From Actinomadura nitritigenes (GTDB taxonomy: Bacteria > Actinomycetota > Actinomycetes > Streptosporangiales > Streptosporangiaceae): DNA of 64,000 bases. The translations under genes were made by a program, and so were the position numbers. Under the pieces are notes generated by a model that saw only the letters and a program-made list of their open reading frames with translations, was not told the origin of the DNA and did no database searches. The stretch spans positions 1-64,000 of the forward strand of contig NZ_JAGEOK010000023.1 of the NCBI RefSeq assembly GCF_017573545.1, read 5' to 3'. Below, piece by piece: positions 7,761-15,343 of the stretch. The first letter of the stretch is position 1, and every line of letters begins with the position of its first letter.

Positions 7761-8231
7761 GTGGACGACACCTCGGACGACGCCCTGGACGTCGACGCCT
7801 TCGACGTGGACGCCTTCACCGACGCGATCGAGAGCTTCAACCGGTTCTACATCCGGATTCCGATGCTGGAGAAGCTGCCGTTCACGACGCTGTCGGTGCT
7901 GGACACGCTCGCGGCCGGCGGTCCCGTGCGGATGACCGAGCTGACCAGGACCGAGCAGGTGAGCCAGCCCGGCATCACCCAGCTGGTCTCCCGGCTGGAG
8001 CGCGACGGGCTGGTGGAGCGCCGTCCCGATCCGGACGACGGGCGCGCCGTGCTGGTCCACATCACCGAGGCGGGCCGGCGGATCTGGCGGTCGCGCCGCG
8101 CCGACCGGACGCGGCACCTGGCGCCGCTGGTGGAGAGGCTGACCGGGGAGCAGCGGCGGGCGCTCGCGGACGCGCTGCCCGCGCTGGCCCGCCTCGCCGA
8201 GCTCGGCCGCGACGAGGCCGGCCGCAGGTAG
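7761..8231 (+). CDS. MarR-family transcriptional regulator
   Basis: 156 residues with a central winged helix: MTELTRTEQVSQPGITQLVS followed by the wing RRPDPDDGRAVLVHITEAG. An acidic N-terminal extension (DDTSDDALDVDAFDVDAF) precedes the dimer helix. The GTG start lies six bases after a TAGGTT -10-like element (7749-7754), so it may be translated from a leaderless mRNA. There is no tight divergent partner; it lies between the esterase gene and a convergent XRE gene, so its target is not obvious. Confidence 0.85.
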   Translation: MDDTSDDALDVDAFDVDAFTDAIESFNRFYIRIPMLEKLPFTTLSVLDTLAAGGPVRMTELTRTEQVSQPGITQLVSRLERDGLVERRPDPDDGRAVLVHITEAGRRIWRSRRADRTRHLAPLVERLTGEQRRALADALPALARLAELGRDEAGRR

Positions 8232-8276
8232 ACGGGCCGCAGGTGGACCGGCGCGGCGATGGCGGGCGAGCGGGCG

Positions 8277-8870
8277 CTAGCCGGAGCGCTTCGCCTTGGG
8301 GCGGGCGCGCAGGTGGGCGCGTTCGCCCTGGCTGCCGAACAGGACGAGGAACTCGACGGGGTCGGCGTCGACGGCGCCGAACCAGTGCGGCAGCCGGGTG
8401 TCGAACTCGGCGGCCTCGCCGGGCGACAGCACCAGGTCGTGCTCGCCGAGGACGACGCGCAGCCGTCCGTTGAGGACGTAGAGCCATTCGTAGCCCTCGT
8501 GGGTCTGCGGTGTCGGTTCCCGGCGCTCGCTGCCGGCGGGGATGACGAGCTTGTAGGCCTGGATGCCGCCGGCGCGGCGGGTCAGCGGCAGCATGGTCAT
8601 GCCGTTGCGGACGACGGGCCGCAGGTGGATGCGCGGGTCGCCGGTGGGCGGCGCGTCCACGAGCTCGTCGAGGGTGACGCCGTAGGCCTTGGCCAGCGGG
8701 AACAGCAGTTCGAGGGTCGGGCGGCGGGTGCCGGACTCCAGCCGCGACAGCGTGCTCACCGAGACGCCGGTCGCGGCCGACAGGTCGGTCAGCGTGATCT
8801 CCCGCTCGTTGCGCAGCGCCCGCAGGCGCGGGCCGACCGCGTCGAGCGCCTGGTCGAGGTCGTCGTCCAT
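8277..8870 (-). CDS. XRE-family regulator with C-terminal cupin domain
   Basis: 197 residues. Residues 14-68 form a HipB/XRE helix-turn-helix (ITLTDLSAATGVSVSTLSRL), and residues about 95-180 a cupin_2 barrel with THEGYEWLYVLNGRLRVVLG and LPHWFGAVD. Such proteins are ligand-sensing repressors that often control the adjacent metabolic gene. It is divergent from a thioredoxin-reductase-like flavoprotein, with a palindrome (8881-8895) 10 bp upstream of its own start, suggesting autoregulation and control of the flavoprotein. Confidence 0.88.
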   Translation of the reverse strand: MDDDLDQALDAVGPRLRALRNEREITLTDLSAATGVSVSTLSRLESGTRRPTLELLFPLAKAYGVTLDELVDAPPTGDPRIHLRPVVRNGMTMLPLTRRAGGIQAYKLVIPAGSERREPTPQTHEGYEWLYVLNGRLRVVLGEHDLVLSPGEAAEFDTRLPHWFGAVDADPVEFLVLFGSQGERAHLRARPKAKRSG

Positions 8871-8880
8871 GCGGACCAGT

Positions 8881-8895
8881 TTGCCATATCGGCAA
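8881..8895. promoter_or_regulatory. Palindrome TTGCCATATCGGCAA, likely XRE operator
   Basis: TTGCC and GGCAA arms with a five-base centre sit in the 80-bp divergent region between the XRE-cupin gene and the flavoprotein. A further half-like TTTGCGG follows at about 8910. Confidence 0.6.
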
Positions 8896-8950
8896 AGTTG
8901 TTTGCGGTTCTCGGCGCCTGGTCCGCATAGTGGCCGCGGAGGTGGTCGAG

Positions 8951-9970
8951 ATGACCGAACGGCTGAAGGACGCCTATGACGTGGTGGTGGTCGGCGGGGG
9001 TGCCGCGGGCCTGAACGGGGCGCTGATGCTCGCGCGATCGCGGCGGTCGGTCGTGGTGGTCGACGCCGGTTCCCCGCGCAACGCGCCCGCCGAGGGCGTG
9101 CACGGGCTGCTGGCCAGGGACGGGATGCCGCCGGCCGAACTGCTGGAGCGCGGCCGGGCCGAGGTCCGCCGCTACGGCGGGCACGTGGTGGCCGGGGCGG
9201 TCACCGAGGCGGCGCGCGAAGGCGCCGGCTTCACCGTCGGCCTGGCCGGCGGAAGGACCGTCCGGGCGCGCCGGCTGCTGGTGACGACCGGGCTGGTGGA
9301 CGAGCTGCCGGACGTGCCGGGGCTGGCGGAGCGGTGGGGCCGGGACGTGGTGCACTGCCCGTACTGCCACGGCTGGGAGGTCCGCGACCGGGCCATCGGC
9401 GTGCTGTCGAGCGGCCCGATGTCGGTGCACCAGGCGCTGCTGTTCCGGCAACTCAGCGACGATGTCGTGTTCTTCGCCCACACCGCGCCGCGGCCCGGCG
9501 GCGAGCAGGCCGAGCAGCTGGCCGCCCGCGGCGTCCGCGTGGTGGACGGCGAGGTGGCGGCGCTGGAGATCGCCGATGACCGGCTCGCCGGCGTCCGGCT
9601 GGCCGACGGCACGGTGGTCGCCCGCGACGCGCTGGCGGTGGCGTCCCGGATGGTCGCCCGCGCCGGCTTCCTCGCGGGCCTGGGGCTGCGGCCGGTGGAG
9701 CATCCGACGGGCGCGGGCGAGCACGTCCCGGCCGACGCGGTGGGCCGCACCGACGTGCCCGGGGTGTGGGTCGCGGGCAACGTGACCGACCTGTCCGCAC
9801 AGGTCGGTGCCGCGGCGGCGGCGGGCGCGATGGCGGGGGCGCAGATCAACGCCGATCTGGTCGCCGAGGAGGCGCGGGACGCGGTGGCCGCGCGGCGGGA
9901 GCCGTTCTCCGCCGAGTCCGAGGCGCGCGCGTGCGAGGCGGTGCTGGGCGACCGCCGCCACGGCGTGTAG
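8951..9970 (+). CDS. Thioredoxin reductase-like FAD/NAD(P) oxidoreductase
   Basis: 339 residues with FAD-binding VVVGGGAAG (12-20), a redox motif CPYC at 136-139 in the context HCPYCHGWE, and the closing FAD motif GVWVAGNVTD. It is of low-molecular-weight TrxB size, but the CxxCHGxE context is also seen in GliT/HlmI-type dithiol oxidases that close disulfides in natural products, so either a thiol-disulfide reductase or a dithiol oxidase is possible. The ATG at 8951 is chosen over the GTG at 8930 because GGAGGT lies seven bases before it. Divergent from, and probably controlled by, the XRE-cupin regulator. Confidence 0.82.
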   Translation: MTERLKDAYDVVVVGGGAAGLNGALMLARSRRSVVVVDAGSPRNAPAEGVHGLLARDGMPPAELLERGRAEVRRYGGHVVAGAVTEAAREGAGFTVGLAGGRTVRARRLLVTTGLVDELPDVPGLAERWGRDVVHCPYCHGWEVRDRAIGVLSSGPMSVHQALLFRQLSDDVVFFAHTAPRPGGEQAEQLAARGVRVVDGEVAALEIADDRLAGVRLADGTVVARDALAVASRMVARAGFLAGLGLRPVEHPTGAGEHVPADAVGRTDVPGVWVAGNVTDLSAQVGAAAAAGAMAGAQINADLVAEEARDAVAARREPFSAESEARACEAVLGDRRHGV

Positions 9971-10023
9971 CACCGGCGGAGAGGACGAGGCGGTTGCGCG
10001 GCCGGACCCTTCCATGCCATCTT

Positions 10024-10037
10024 GGAACGGTCGTTCC
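10024..10037. promoter_or_regulatory. Palindrome GGAACGGTCGTTCC upstream of TetR gene
   Basis: A perfect 6-2-6 palindrome about 25 bp upstream of the TetR ATG. It fits the short-palindrome operators of TetR proteins and probably serves autoregulation of the TetR/AhpD-like operon. Confidence 0.65.
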
Positions 10038-10062
10038 GAGATAGACACGGAGGCGGGAGCGG

Positions 10063-10668
10063 ATGCCCGACGTCAAGCACTTCGACCCGGACGCGGTGCT
10101 GGAGCAGGTGCTGCGGCTGTTCTGGCGGCGCGGCGCCGCGTCCACCGGCATCGCCGAGGTGGTGGCGGAGACGGGGATCAGCCGGTCCAGCCTGTACGCG
10201 ACCTTCGGCGGCAAGCGCGACCTGTACCTGGCCGCGCTCCGCGGCTACGTGGAGCGCCACTCGCGGCCGGTGTTCGACCGCCTCGCGGCCGACGGCCGGG
10301 GCCTGCCCGCGATCGCCGGCTTCTTCGCCGGGCTCATCGCCGCCCGCTGCTCGGGCGAGCACGCGCGCTGGGGATGCATGGTGTCCAACGCGCACGCGGG
10401 CCCCGGCGGCGCCGAGGACGACGACGTCAGGCGGATCCTGGACGCCCACCACGACGGGCTGTGCGCGGCGATGCGCGCGGCCCTGCGAGCCGCCGACCGG
10501 CAGGGGCAGCTGCGTCCGGGCCTGGACGTCGACGGCACCGCGCAGACCCTGGCGCTGCTGGCCTACGGCGTGAACCTGCGGTCGCGCGCGGGCGCCCCCG
10601 CGACCGCGCTGACCGCGTCCGTGGACGCCGCCCTCGCCTCCCTGACCCCCGATGAGGAGAACCGATGA
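10063..10668 (+). CDS. TetR/AcrR-family repressor
   Basis: 201 residues. The HTH is at residues 10-60 (STGIAEVVAETGISRSSLYA then TFGGKRDLYLAAL), followed by a helical ligand-binding domain. It ends in a 4-bp ATGA overlap with the downstream AhpD-like gene, so the two are co-transcribed and translationally coupled. A TetR operator-like palindrome lies just upstream. Repressors of this subgroup (similar to the RutR/ComR-like set with C-terminal GCMVSNAHAG) typically govern a linked oxidoreductase or peroxidase. Confidence 0.88.
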   Translation: MPDVKHFDPDAVLEQVLRLFWRRGAASTGIAEVVAETGISRSSLYATFGGKRDLYLAALRGYVERHSRPVFDRLAADGRGLPAIAGFFAGLIAARCSGEHARWGCMVSNAHAGPGGAEDDDVRRILDAHHDGLCAAMRAALRAADRQGQLRPGLDVDGTAQTLALLAYGVNLRSRAGAPATALTASVDAALASLTPDEENR

Positions 10669-11225
10669 CCGAGTTCACCGTGTACGACGAGACCGACGCC
10701 CCCGAGGCCGCGCGCCCGCACCTGGAGGCGGCCAGGAAGCGGATGGGGTTCGTCACCACCCTGAACGGGGTGATGGCCGAATCACCCGAGCTGCTGGCCG
10801 GGTACAACGCGCTGTCGGAGCTGTTCGGCAGGTCGTCGCTGCCCAGGAACGCCAAGCACGTCGTGTGGATCACCGCGAGCGTGCTGAACGGCTGCGCGTA
10901 CTGCGTGGCGGCCCACTCCACGCTCGCGCTGCGGTCGCGCGTCCCGGCCGAGGTCGTCGAGGCGCTGCGCGGCGGCCGCGCGCTGGAGGACCCGGCGCTG
11001 GAGGCGGTCCGCGTCTTCACCGGCGCGATGGTCGAGCAGCGGGGCTGGGTGGACGACGCGCAGGTCGAGGCGTTCCTGGCCGCCGGGTACACCCGCCGCC
11101 ACGTCTTGGACATCGTGCTCGGGATCGGCATGAAGACGCTGTCGAACTACACCAACCACATCGCGCACACCCCGCTCGACCCCGCCTGGGAGGACCAGGA
11201 GTGGACGGCGCCCGCGCCCGCGTGA
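10665..11225 (+). CDS. Carboxymuconolactone decarboxylase/AhpD-like protein
   Basis: 186 residues of the CMD/AhpD fold with the redox motif C77-A-Y-C80 and H84, as in peroxidase-related AhpD-like proteins. In such enzymes the cysteine pair reduces peroxides or regenerates a peroxiredoxin. The C-terminal SNYTNHIAHTPLDPAWEDQEW is typical of this subfamily. It is translationally coupled to the upstream TetR gene, so expression is likely derepressed by an oxidant or electrophile signal. Confidence 0.83.
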   Translation: MTEFTVYDETDAPEAARPHLEAARKRMGFVTTLNGVMAESPELLAGYNALSELFGRSSLPRNAKHVVWITASVLNGCAYCVAAHSTLALRSRVPAEVVEALRGGRALEDPALEAVRVFTGAMVEQRGWVDDAQVEAFLAAGYTRRHVLDIVLGIGMKTLSNYTNHIAHTPLDPAWEDQEWTAPAPA

Positions 11226-11244
11226 CGCGGATCCGGCCCACGGC

Positions 11245-12102
11245 TCACCGCACCGAGACGCTCCGGTGGGTGGCGGCCAGCAGCCGCAGCGCGGCGTGCG
11301 AGGGGGAGTCCTGCTCGACGGTGTGCGCGATCAGCGCCTGGTCGGGGTCGTCGGGCAGGCGGAGCGTCTCGAAGCCGAGGTCGAGGGTGCCGACGACCGG
11401 GTGCCGGTAGACGTAGCGGCCGTGCGTCTTCTCCTTCAGGCCGTGCTCGGCCCAGATCTCGCGGAACTCGGGGCTGGCGGCCGACAGCTCCTCCACCAGC
11501 GCGGCGGCCGCCGGGTCGCCCGGATGCCGCCCGACGTCCAGCCGCAGGTAGCCGACGATGTCGGCGGCCTTCCCGCGCCAGTCGGCGTACAGGCTGCGCA
11601 TGCCCTCGTCCAGGAACACCATGCGCGCGAAGTTGCGATCGGCGGGCGCCAGCGCCCCGAAGTCGGTGATGAGCGCGGCGGCCAGGGCGTTCCAGGCCAG
11701 CACCTCGGTGTAGCGGCCGACGATGTAGACGGGCACGTCGGTGGCGGCGTCCAGTAGGCGCCGCAGGCCGGACCGGACCCGCTGGGGCCGCCGCTCGGGC
11801 GCCCCGGCGGGCTCGGTGTAGGGGCGGGCCAGGCGGTACAGGTGGCCGCGTTCGACGTCGTCGAGCCGCAGGGCGCGGGCGACCGCGTCCAGGACGGCCT
11901 CGGAGAAGTGCAGGGTGCGGCCCTGCTCCAGCCGGACGTAGTGGTCGACGCTGACGCCCGCGAGCCGGGCCAGTTCCTCGCGGCGCAGGCCGGGGACGCG
12001 GCGCCGGCCGCCGTGGTCGGGCACCCCGAGCTCCTCGGGCTTCAGCCGGGCCCTGCGTGAGCGCAGGAACTCGCCGAGTTCCGCTCGCCTGTCGAGTGCC
12101 AT
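11245..12102 (-). CDS. XRE regulator with MmyB-like ligand-binding domain
   Basis: 285 residues: an N-terminal XRE HTH (RVPGLRREELARLAGVSVDH, then YVRLEQGR) followed by a C-terminal MmyB-type domain (about 105-280; VPVYIVGRYTEVLAWNALAA and YVYRHPVVGTLDLGFETLRL). This family in actinomycetes is usually divergent from an oxidoreductase that it represses, and here it faces an aldo/keto reductase. A perfect palindrome sits 54 bp upstream of its start. A close paralogue lies at 59877-60764. Confidence 0.88.
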   Translation of the reverse strand: MALDRRAELGEFLRSRRARLKPEELGVPDHGGRRRVPGLRREELARLAGVSVDHYVRLEQGRTLHFSEAVLDAVARALRLDDVERGHLYRLARPYTEPAGAPERRPQRVRSGLRRLLDAATDVPVYIVGRYTEVLAWNALAAALITDFGALAPADRNFARMVFLDEGMRSLYADWRGKAADIVGYLRLDVGRHPGDPAAAALVEELSAASPEFREIWAEHGLKEKTHGRYVYRHPVVGTLDLGFETLRLPDDPDQALIAHTVEQDSPSHAALRLLAATHRSVSVR

Positions 12103-12155
12103 GGACCGATTATCCCGTGCCGTCCCGGGATGCCGGGCCGCGAAGCCTGGTCATG

Positions 12156-12171
12156 CGGTGCCTAGGCACCG
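12156..12171. promoter_or_regulatory. Palindrome CGGTGCCTAGGCACCG, likely XRE operator
   Basis: A perfect 16-bp palindrome in the 145-bp divergent region between the MmyB-type XRE gene and the aldo/keto reductase. Its left flank extends the half-site to ATGCGGTGC (12153-12161), a nonamer also found upstream of the second MmyB-type XRE gene (60776-60784). Confidence 0.7.
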
Positions 12172-12247
12172 GCCGCCACTGGGTACGGCCGCGCCCGCCG
12201 ACGAGAGTGATCATCACGAACTCCCGTCGACCTGAGGAGCAAGGGAA

Positions 12248-13291
12248 ATGATCACGACGCGTCCGCTCGGCGGCACCGGCATGGACATCACCACGGTCGG
12301 TTTCGGGTCCTGGGCGGTGTCGGGCCCGGGCTGGCGGTTCGGCTGGGGCGCCACCGACGACGCCGAGTCCGTCGCGGCGATCCGGCACGCCATCGGCTCC
12401 GGCGTCAACTGGATCGACACCGCCGCGGTGTACGGGCTCGGCCACTCCGAGGAACTGGTCGGCAAGGCGATCGCGGGGCTGCGCGAGGACGAGCGGCCGT
12501 TCGTCTTCACCAAGGCCGGCCTCGTCTGGGACCCCGCCGACCCGCAGGCCGCGCCGCGGCGGATCATGAAGCCGGCGAGCGTGCGCCGCGAGGTGGAGGA
12601 CTCGCTGCGGCGGCTCGGGCTGGAGCGCATCGACCTGTACCAGGTGCACTGGCCCGACACCGGCGAGTCGCTGGAGTACACCGGCGACGGCAGCGGCCCG
12701 GTCTCGCCGAACGCCACGCCGCTGGAGGAGTACTGGCAGGTCATGGCCGACCTGAAGGCCGAGGGGAAGGTCCTCGCGATCGGGCTGTCCAACCACTCCC
12801 CCGACCTGCTGGACCGGGCCGAGAAGGTCGCGCACGTGGACGCGGTCCAGCCGCCGTTCTCGGCGATCAACCGGTCCGCGGCCGCCGAGATCGCCTGGGC
12901 CCGCGAACACGGCACCGGCGTGATCGTGTACTCGCCGCTGCAGTCGGGCCTGCTGACCGGCGCGTTCTCGGCCGAGCGGGCCGCGTCGCTGCCGGCCGAC
13001 GACTGGCGTGCGGCCCACCACGACTTCACCACCGGGCTGGCGGCGAACCTGCGGCTCGCCGACGCGCTGCGTCCCGTCGCCGAACGCCGCGGCGTGACCG
13101 TCGCGGAGGTCGCGATCGCCTGGACGCTGGCCTGGCCCGGCGTCACCGGCGCGATCGTCGGCGCCCGCCGGGCGGACCAGGTGGACGGCTGGATCGGCGC
13201 CGGATCGGTCGAGCCGACCCCGGCCGACCTGGACGAGATCGCCGCGGCGATCACGACGTCCGGCGCGGGCACCGGCCCGGCCCGTCCCTGA
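12248..13291 (+). CDS. Aldo/keto reductase
   Basis: 347 residues forming a TIM-barrel NADPH-dependent oxidoreductase. The catalytic tetrad is visible: D57 (WIDTAAVYG), Y62, K89 (VFTKAG) and H134 (YQVHWPD). GLSNHSPDLL and VGARRADQVDGWI match the cofactor and loop regions. It most likely reduces an aldehyde or ketone. GAGGAG lies about nine bases before the ATG. It is followed 46 bp later by an ABM-type monooxygenase gene, probably in the same operon, and is controlled by the divergent XRE protein. Confidence 0.9.
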   Translation: MITTRPLGGTGMDITTVGFGSWAVSGPGWRFGWGATDDAESVAAIRHAIGSGVNWIDTAAVYGLGHSEELVGKAIAGLREDERPFVFTKAGLVWDPADPQAAPRRIMKPASVRREVEDSLRRLGLERIDLYQVHWPDTGESLEYTGDGSGPVSPNATPLEEYWQVMADLKAEGKVLAIGLSNHSPDLLDRAEKVAHVDAVQPPFSAINRSAAAEIAWAREHGTGVIVYSPLQSGLLTGAFSAERAASLPADDWRAAHHDFTTGLAANLRLADALRPVAERRGVTVAEVAIAWTLAWPGVTGAIVGARRADQVDGWIGAGSVEPTPADLDEIAAAITTSGAGTGPARP

Positions 13292-13337
13292 TCCCGCACC
13301 GCTTCCGACCACGCGACTCTTCGAAGGAGGCACTTCC

Positions 13338-13628
13338 ATGTCCTTGACCGTCGTCGCCGAATGCCTCGCCTCGCCCGGCCAGGAAGACCGGCTCCGCACC
13401 GCCCTGGAGGCGATGATCGAGCCTTCCTTGGACGAGCCGGGATGCCTGGCCTACCGCCCCTACGCCGACCCGAACCGTCCCGCCCGGATGGTGGTCGTGG
13501 AGGAGTGGACGAGCGACGCCGCGCTGGAGGAGCACTTCACCACGCCGCACTTCCGCCACGTCGAGCAGGTGCTGGGTCAGATCCTCGCCGTGCCGATGAC
13601 GGTCCGGCGGCTCGTTCCGGCGCCCTGA
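13338..13628 (+). CDS. Antibiotic biosynthesis monooxygenase (ABM) domain protein
   Basis: 96 residues of the dimeric alpha/beta-barrel ABM family (YgiN-like): TVVAECLASPGQEDRLRTAL, EPGCLAYRPYADPN and VVEEWTSDAALEEHFTTPHF are typical. Members include cofactor-free quinol monooxygenases and stress proteins. An AAGGAGG site lies nine bases before the ATG. Being last after the aldo/keto reductase suggests joint handling of a quinone or carbonyl compound. It ends at a hairpin, convergent to a TetR gene. Confidence 0.85.
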   Translation: MSLTVVAECLASPGQEDRLRTALEAMIEPSLDEPGCLAYRPYADPNRPARMVVVEEWTSDAALEEHFTTPHFRHVEQVLGQILAVPMTVRRLVPAP

Positions 13629-13643
13629 CCGCGCGTCGCGCGG
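13629..13643. terminator. Short GC hairpin between convergent genes
   Basis: CCGCGC and GCGCGG flank GTC directly after the ABM stop codon. It is compact enough to act for both converging transcripts. Confidence 0.4.
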
Positions 13644-13664
13644 CCCCGCCGCCGCCCGCGCCGG

Positions 13665-14270
13665 TCAGGTCGTCAGGAGACCGGCGTGGGCGGCGGCGCA
13701 GGCCGCCGCCGCCGCGCGTGCGGCCGCGGCCCGGTCGAGCGGCTCGCCGCTGACGAACAGCCGGTAGTACAGCGGCGCGATGGCGAGCCGGACGACCTCG
13801 GCGGGGTCGGTGCCGGCGGGCGCCTCGCCGCGTTCGATCGCGCGCGCGACGATGGCGGCGCTCTGCTCGTGGCGGCGCGCGAAGAACGCGTGCAGGGCGC
13901 GGGCGGCGGCGGGGCTCTGCGCGGCGGCCTGCACGAACGCTCGGGCCACGGGCCCGGCCTCGGGATCGGAGAAGCCGGCCAGGACGAGCCCGGCGAGCGC
14001 GCGCAGGTCGCCGTCGAGGGTGCCGGTGTCGGGGACCGGCCATGGTTCGCCGGCGGCCAGGTCGAGGGCGTCGGCGATGAGCCCGTCGGTCCCCGCCCAC
14101 CGCCGGTAGACGGTGGTCTTGTGCACGCCGGACCGGGCGGCGACGCCCTCGACGGTGAATCCCCTGTAGCCCTGCTCGGACAGCTCGGCGAGAGTGGCCG
14201 CGCGGACGGCGGCGCGGATGCGCGCGGTGCGGCCGCCGGGGCGGACCGTCCCCGGCCCGGCGGCGGTCAT
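13665..14270 (-). CDS. TetR-family repressor of the virginiamycin lyase cassette
   Basis: 201 residues from the ATG at 14270; longer upstream readings have no ribosome site and cross the operator. The HTH is FTVEGVAARSGVHKTTVYRR followed by WAGTDGLIADAL, and the C-terminal half is an alanine-rich ligand-binding helical bundle (TetR_C_11-like). It is divergent from a virginiamycin B lyase homologue with a perfect palindrome between them. Probably releases the lyase and exporter when a drug or metabolite binds. Confidence 0.87.
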   Translation of the reverse strand: MTAAGPGTVRPGGRTARIRAAVRAATLAELSEQGYRGFTVEGVAARSGVHKTTVYRRWAGTDGLIADALDLAAGEPWPVPDTGTLDGDLRALAGLVLAGFSDPEAGPVARAFVQAAAQSPAAARALHAFFARRHEQSAAIVARAIERGEAPAGTDPAEVVRLAIAPLYYRLFVSGEPLDRAAAARAAAAACAAAHAGLLTT

Positions 14271-14312
14271 GGACGGGCCCCGCGGCGCCCGGTGTTCCGC
14301 ACGAACCGATCG

Positions 14313-14334
14313 TAACGCAACTCCAGTTGCGTTA
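14313..14334. promoter_or_regulatory. Perfect palindrome between tetR and lyase genes
   Basis: Arms TAACGCAACT (14313-14322) and AGTTGCGTTA (14325-14334) flank CC. It lies midway in the 109-bp divergent region and is a textbook TetR operator. Confidence 0.8.
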
Positions 14335-14379
14335 GTCTCGCCGTCGCGCGGAAAGAAGTTGGACAAGGGGGGACTATTC

Positions 14380-15273
14380 ATGCCGCAGGGTTCGCATGCC
14401 ACGATCAGGGAGTTCACCGTCACCGACCCCGAAGCGGGTCCTTATGGAATAGCCGCGGGCCCGGACGGCGCCCTGTGGTTCACACTGGTCCACGAAGGGC
14501 GCATCGGGCGGATGGTGCCGGGCGGTGAGGCGGACTTCCATCCGGCCGCCCCCGTCCCGGCCGGGCCGATGAACATCACCGCGGGCCCGGACGGCGCCCT
14601 GTGGTTCACCGGACTGCGCGGCGACCGCGTCGGCCGGATCGACACCGGCGGCCGTGTGACGATGTTCGAGGTCCCCCCGGGCGGCCCCTGCGGCATCACC
14701 GCCGGGCCGGACGGCGCGCTCTGGTTCACCCTCATGCGGACCGACCGCATCGGCAGGATCACCACCGCCGGGGAGGTCACCGAGTTCCCGCTGCCGGTGT
14801 CGGGCGCCATGCCGTCCATGATCACGGCGGGGCCCGACGGGGCGCTGTGGTTCACCCTCAACCAGGGCAACGCGGTCGGGCGGATCGCGCCCGGCGGCGA
14901 CGTCGCCGTGCACGCCCTGCCGACCGAGGGCGCCGCGCCGGTCGGGATCACCGCGGGCCCGGACGGCGCGCTGTGGTTCGCCGCGATCGGCACCGGCCAC
15001 ATCGGCCGGATCGCCACGGACGGGAAGGTGACCGAGTTCCCGCTGCCCGACCCGGCCGCGCGCCCGCACGCCATCGTCACCGGCCCGGACGAGGCGCTGT
15101 GGTTCACCGAGTGGGGCACCGCGCACATCGGCCGCATCACCCCCGAGGGCCGCATCGACGAGCATCCGCTGCCGAGGCCCGGAAGCGAGCCGCACGGCAT
15201 CGCGCTCGGCCCCGACGGCGCCCTGTGGGTCGCCTTGGAGACCGGCGCGCTCGCCCAGGTCGTGCCCGGCTGA
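14380..15273 (+). CDS. vgb: Virginiamycin B lyase-like beta-propeller enzyme
   Basis: 297 residues, matching the 290-300 of Vgb. It is a seven-bladed propeller made of repeats containing GPDGALWFT (six near-identical copies) spaced about 42 residues apart, with the late blade LWFTEWGTAHIGRITPEG carrying the Glu/His region where Vgb's catalytic histidine and metal-binding glutamates lie. Vgb linearises type B streptogramins by elimination at the thread-ester bond; the actual substrate here is untested. The ATG at 14380 follows AAGGGGGG. An MFS exporter follows 70 bp downstream and a TetR gene diverges. Confidence 0.85.
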   Translation: MPQGSHATIREFTVTDPEAGPYGIAAGPDGALWFTLVHEGRIGRMVPGGEADFHPAAPVPAGPMNITAGPDGALWFTGLRGDRVGRIDTGGRVTMFEVPPGGPCGITAGPDGALWFTLMRTDRIGRITTAGEVTEFPLPVSGAMPSMITAGPDGALWFTLNQGNAVGRIAPGGDVAVHALPTEGAAPVGITAGPDGALWFAAIGTGHIGRIATDGKVTEFPLPDPAARPHAIVTGPDEALWFTEWGTAHIGRITPEGRIDEHPLPRPGSEPHGIALGPDGALWVALETGALAQVVPG

Positions 15274-15343
15274 CGGAACCCCGGCCCGTGCGGTCGCGGA
15301 AGGTTCCAGCGCGGGCGAAACGTTCGCGGGTCACCGTGGACGG

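Noticed and set aside
6531..8117. A 528-codon minus-strand frame
   Set aside because: Antisense shadow of the erythromycin esterase and MarR genes, which have recognisable motifs.
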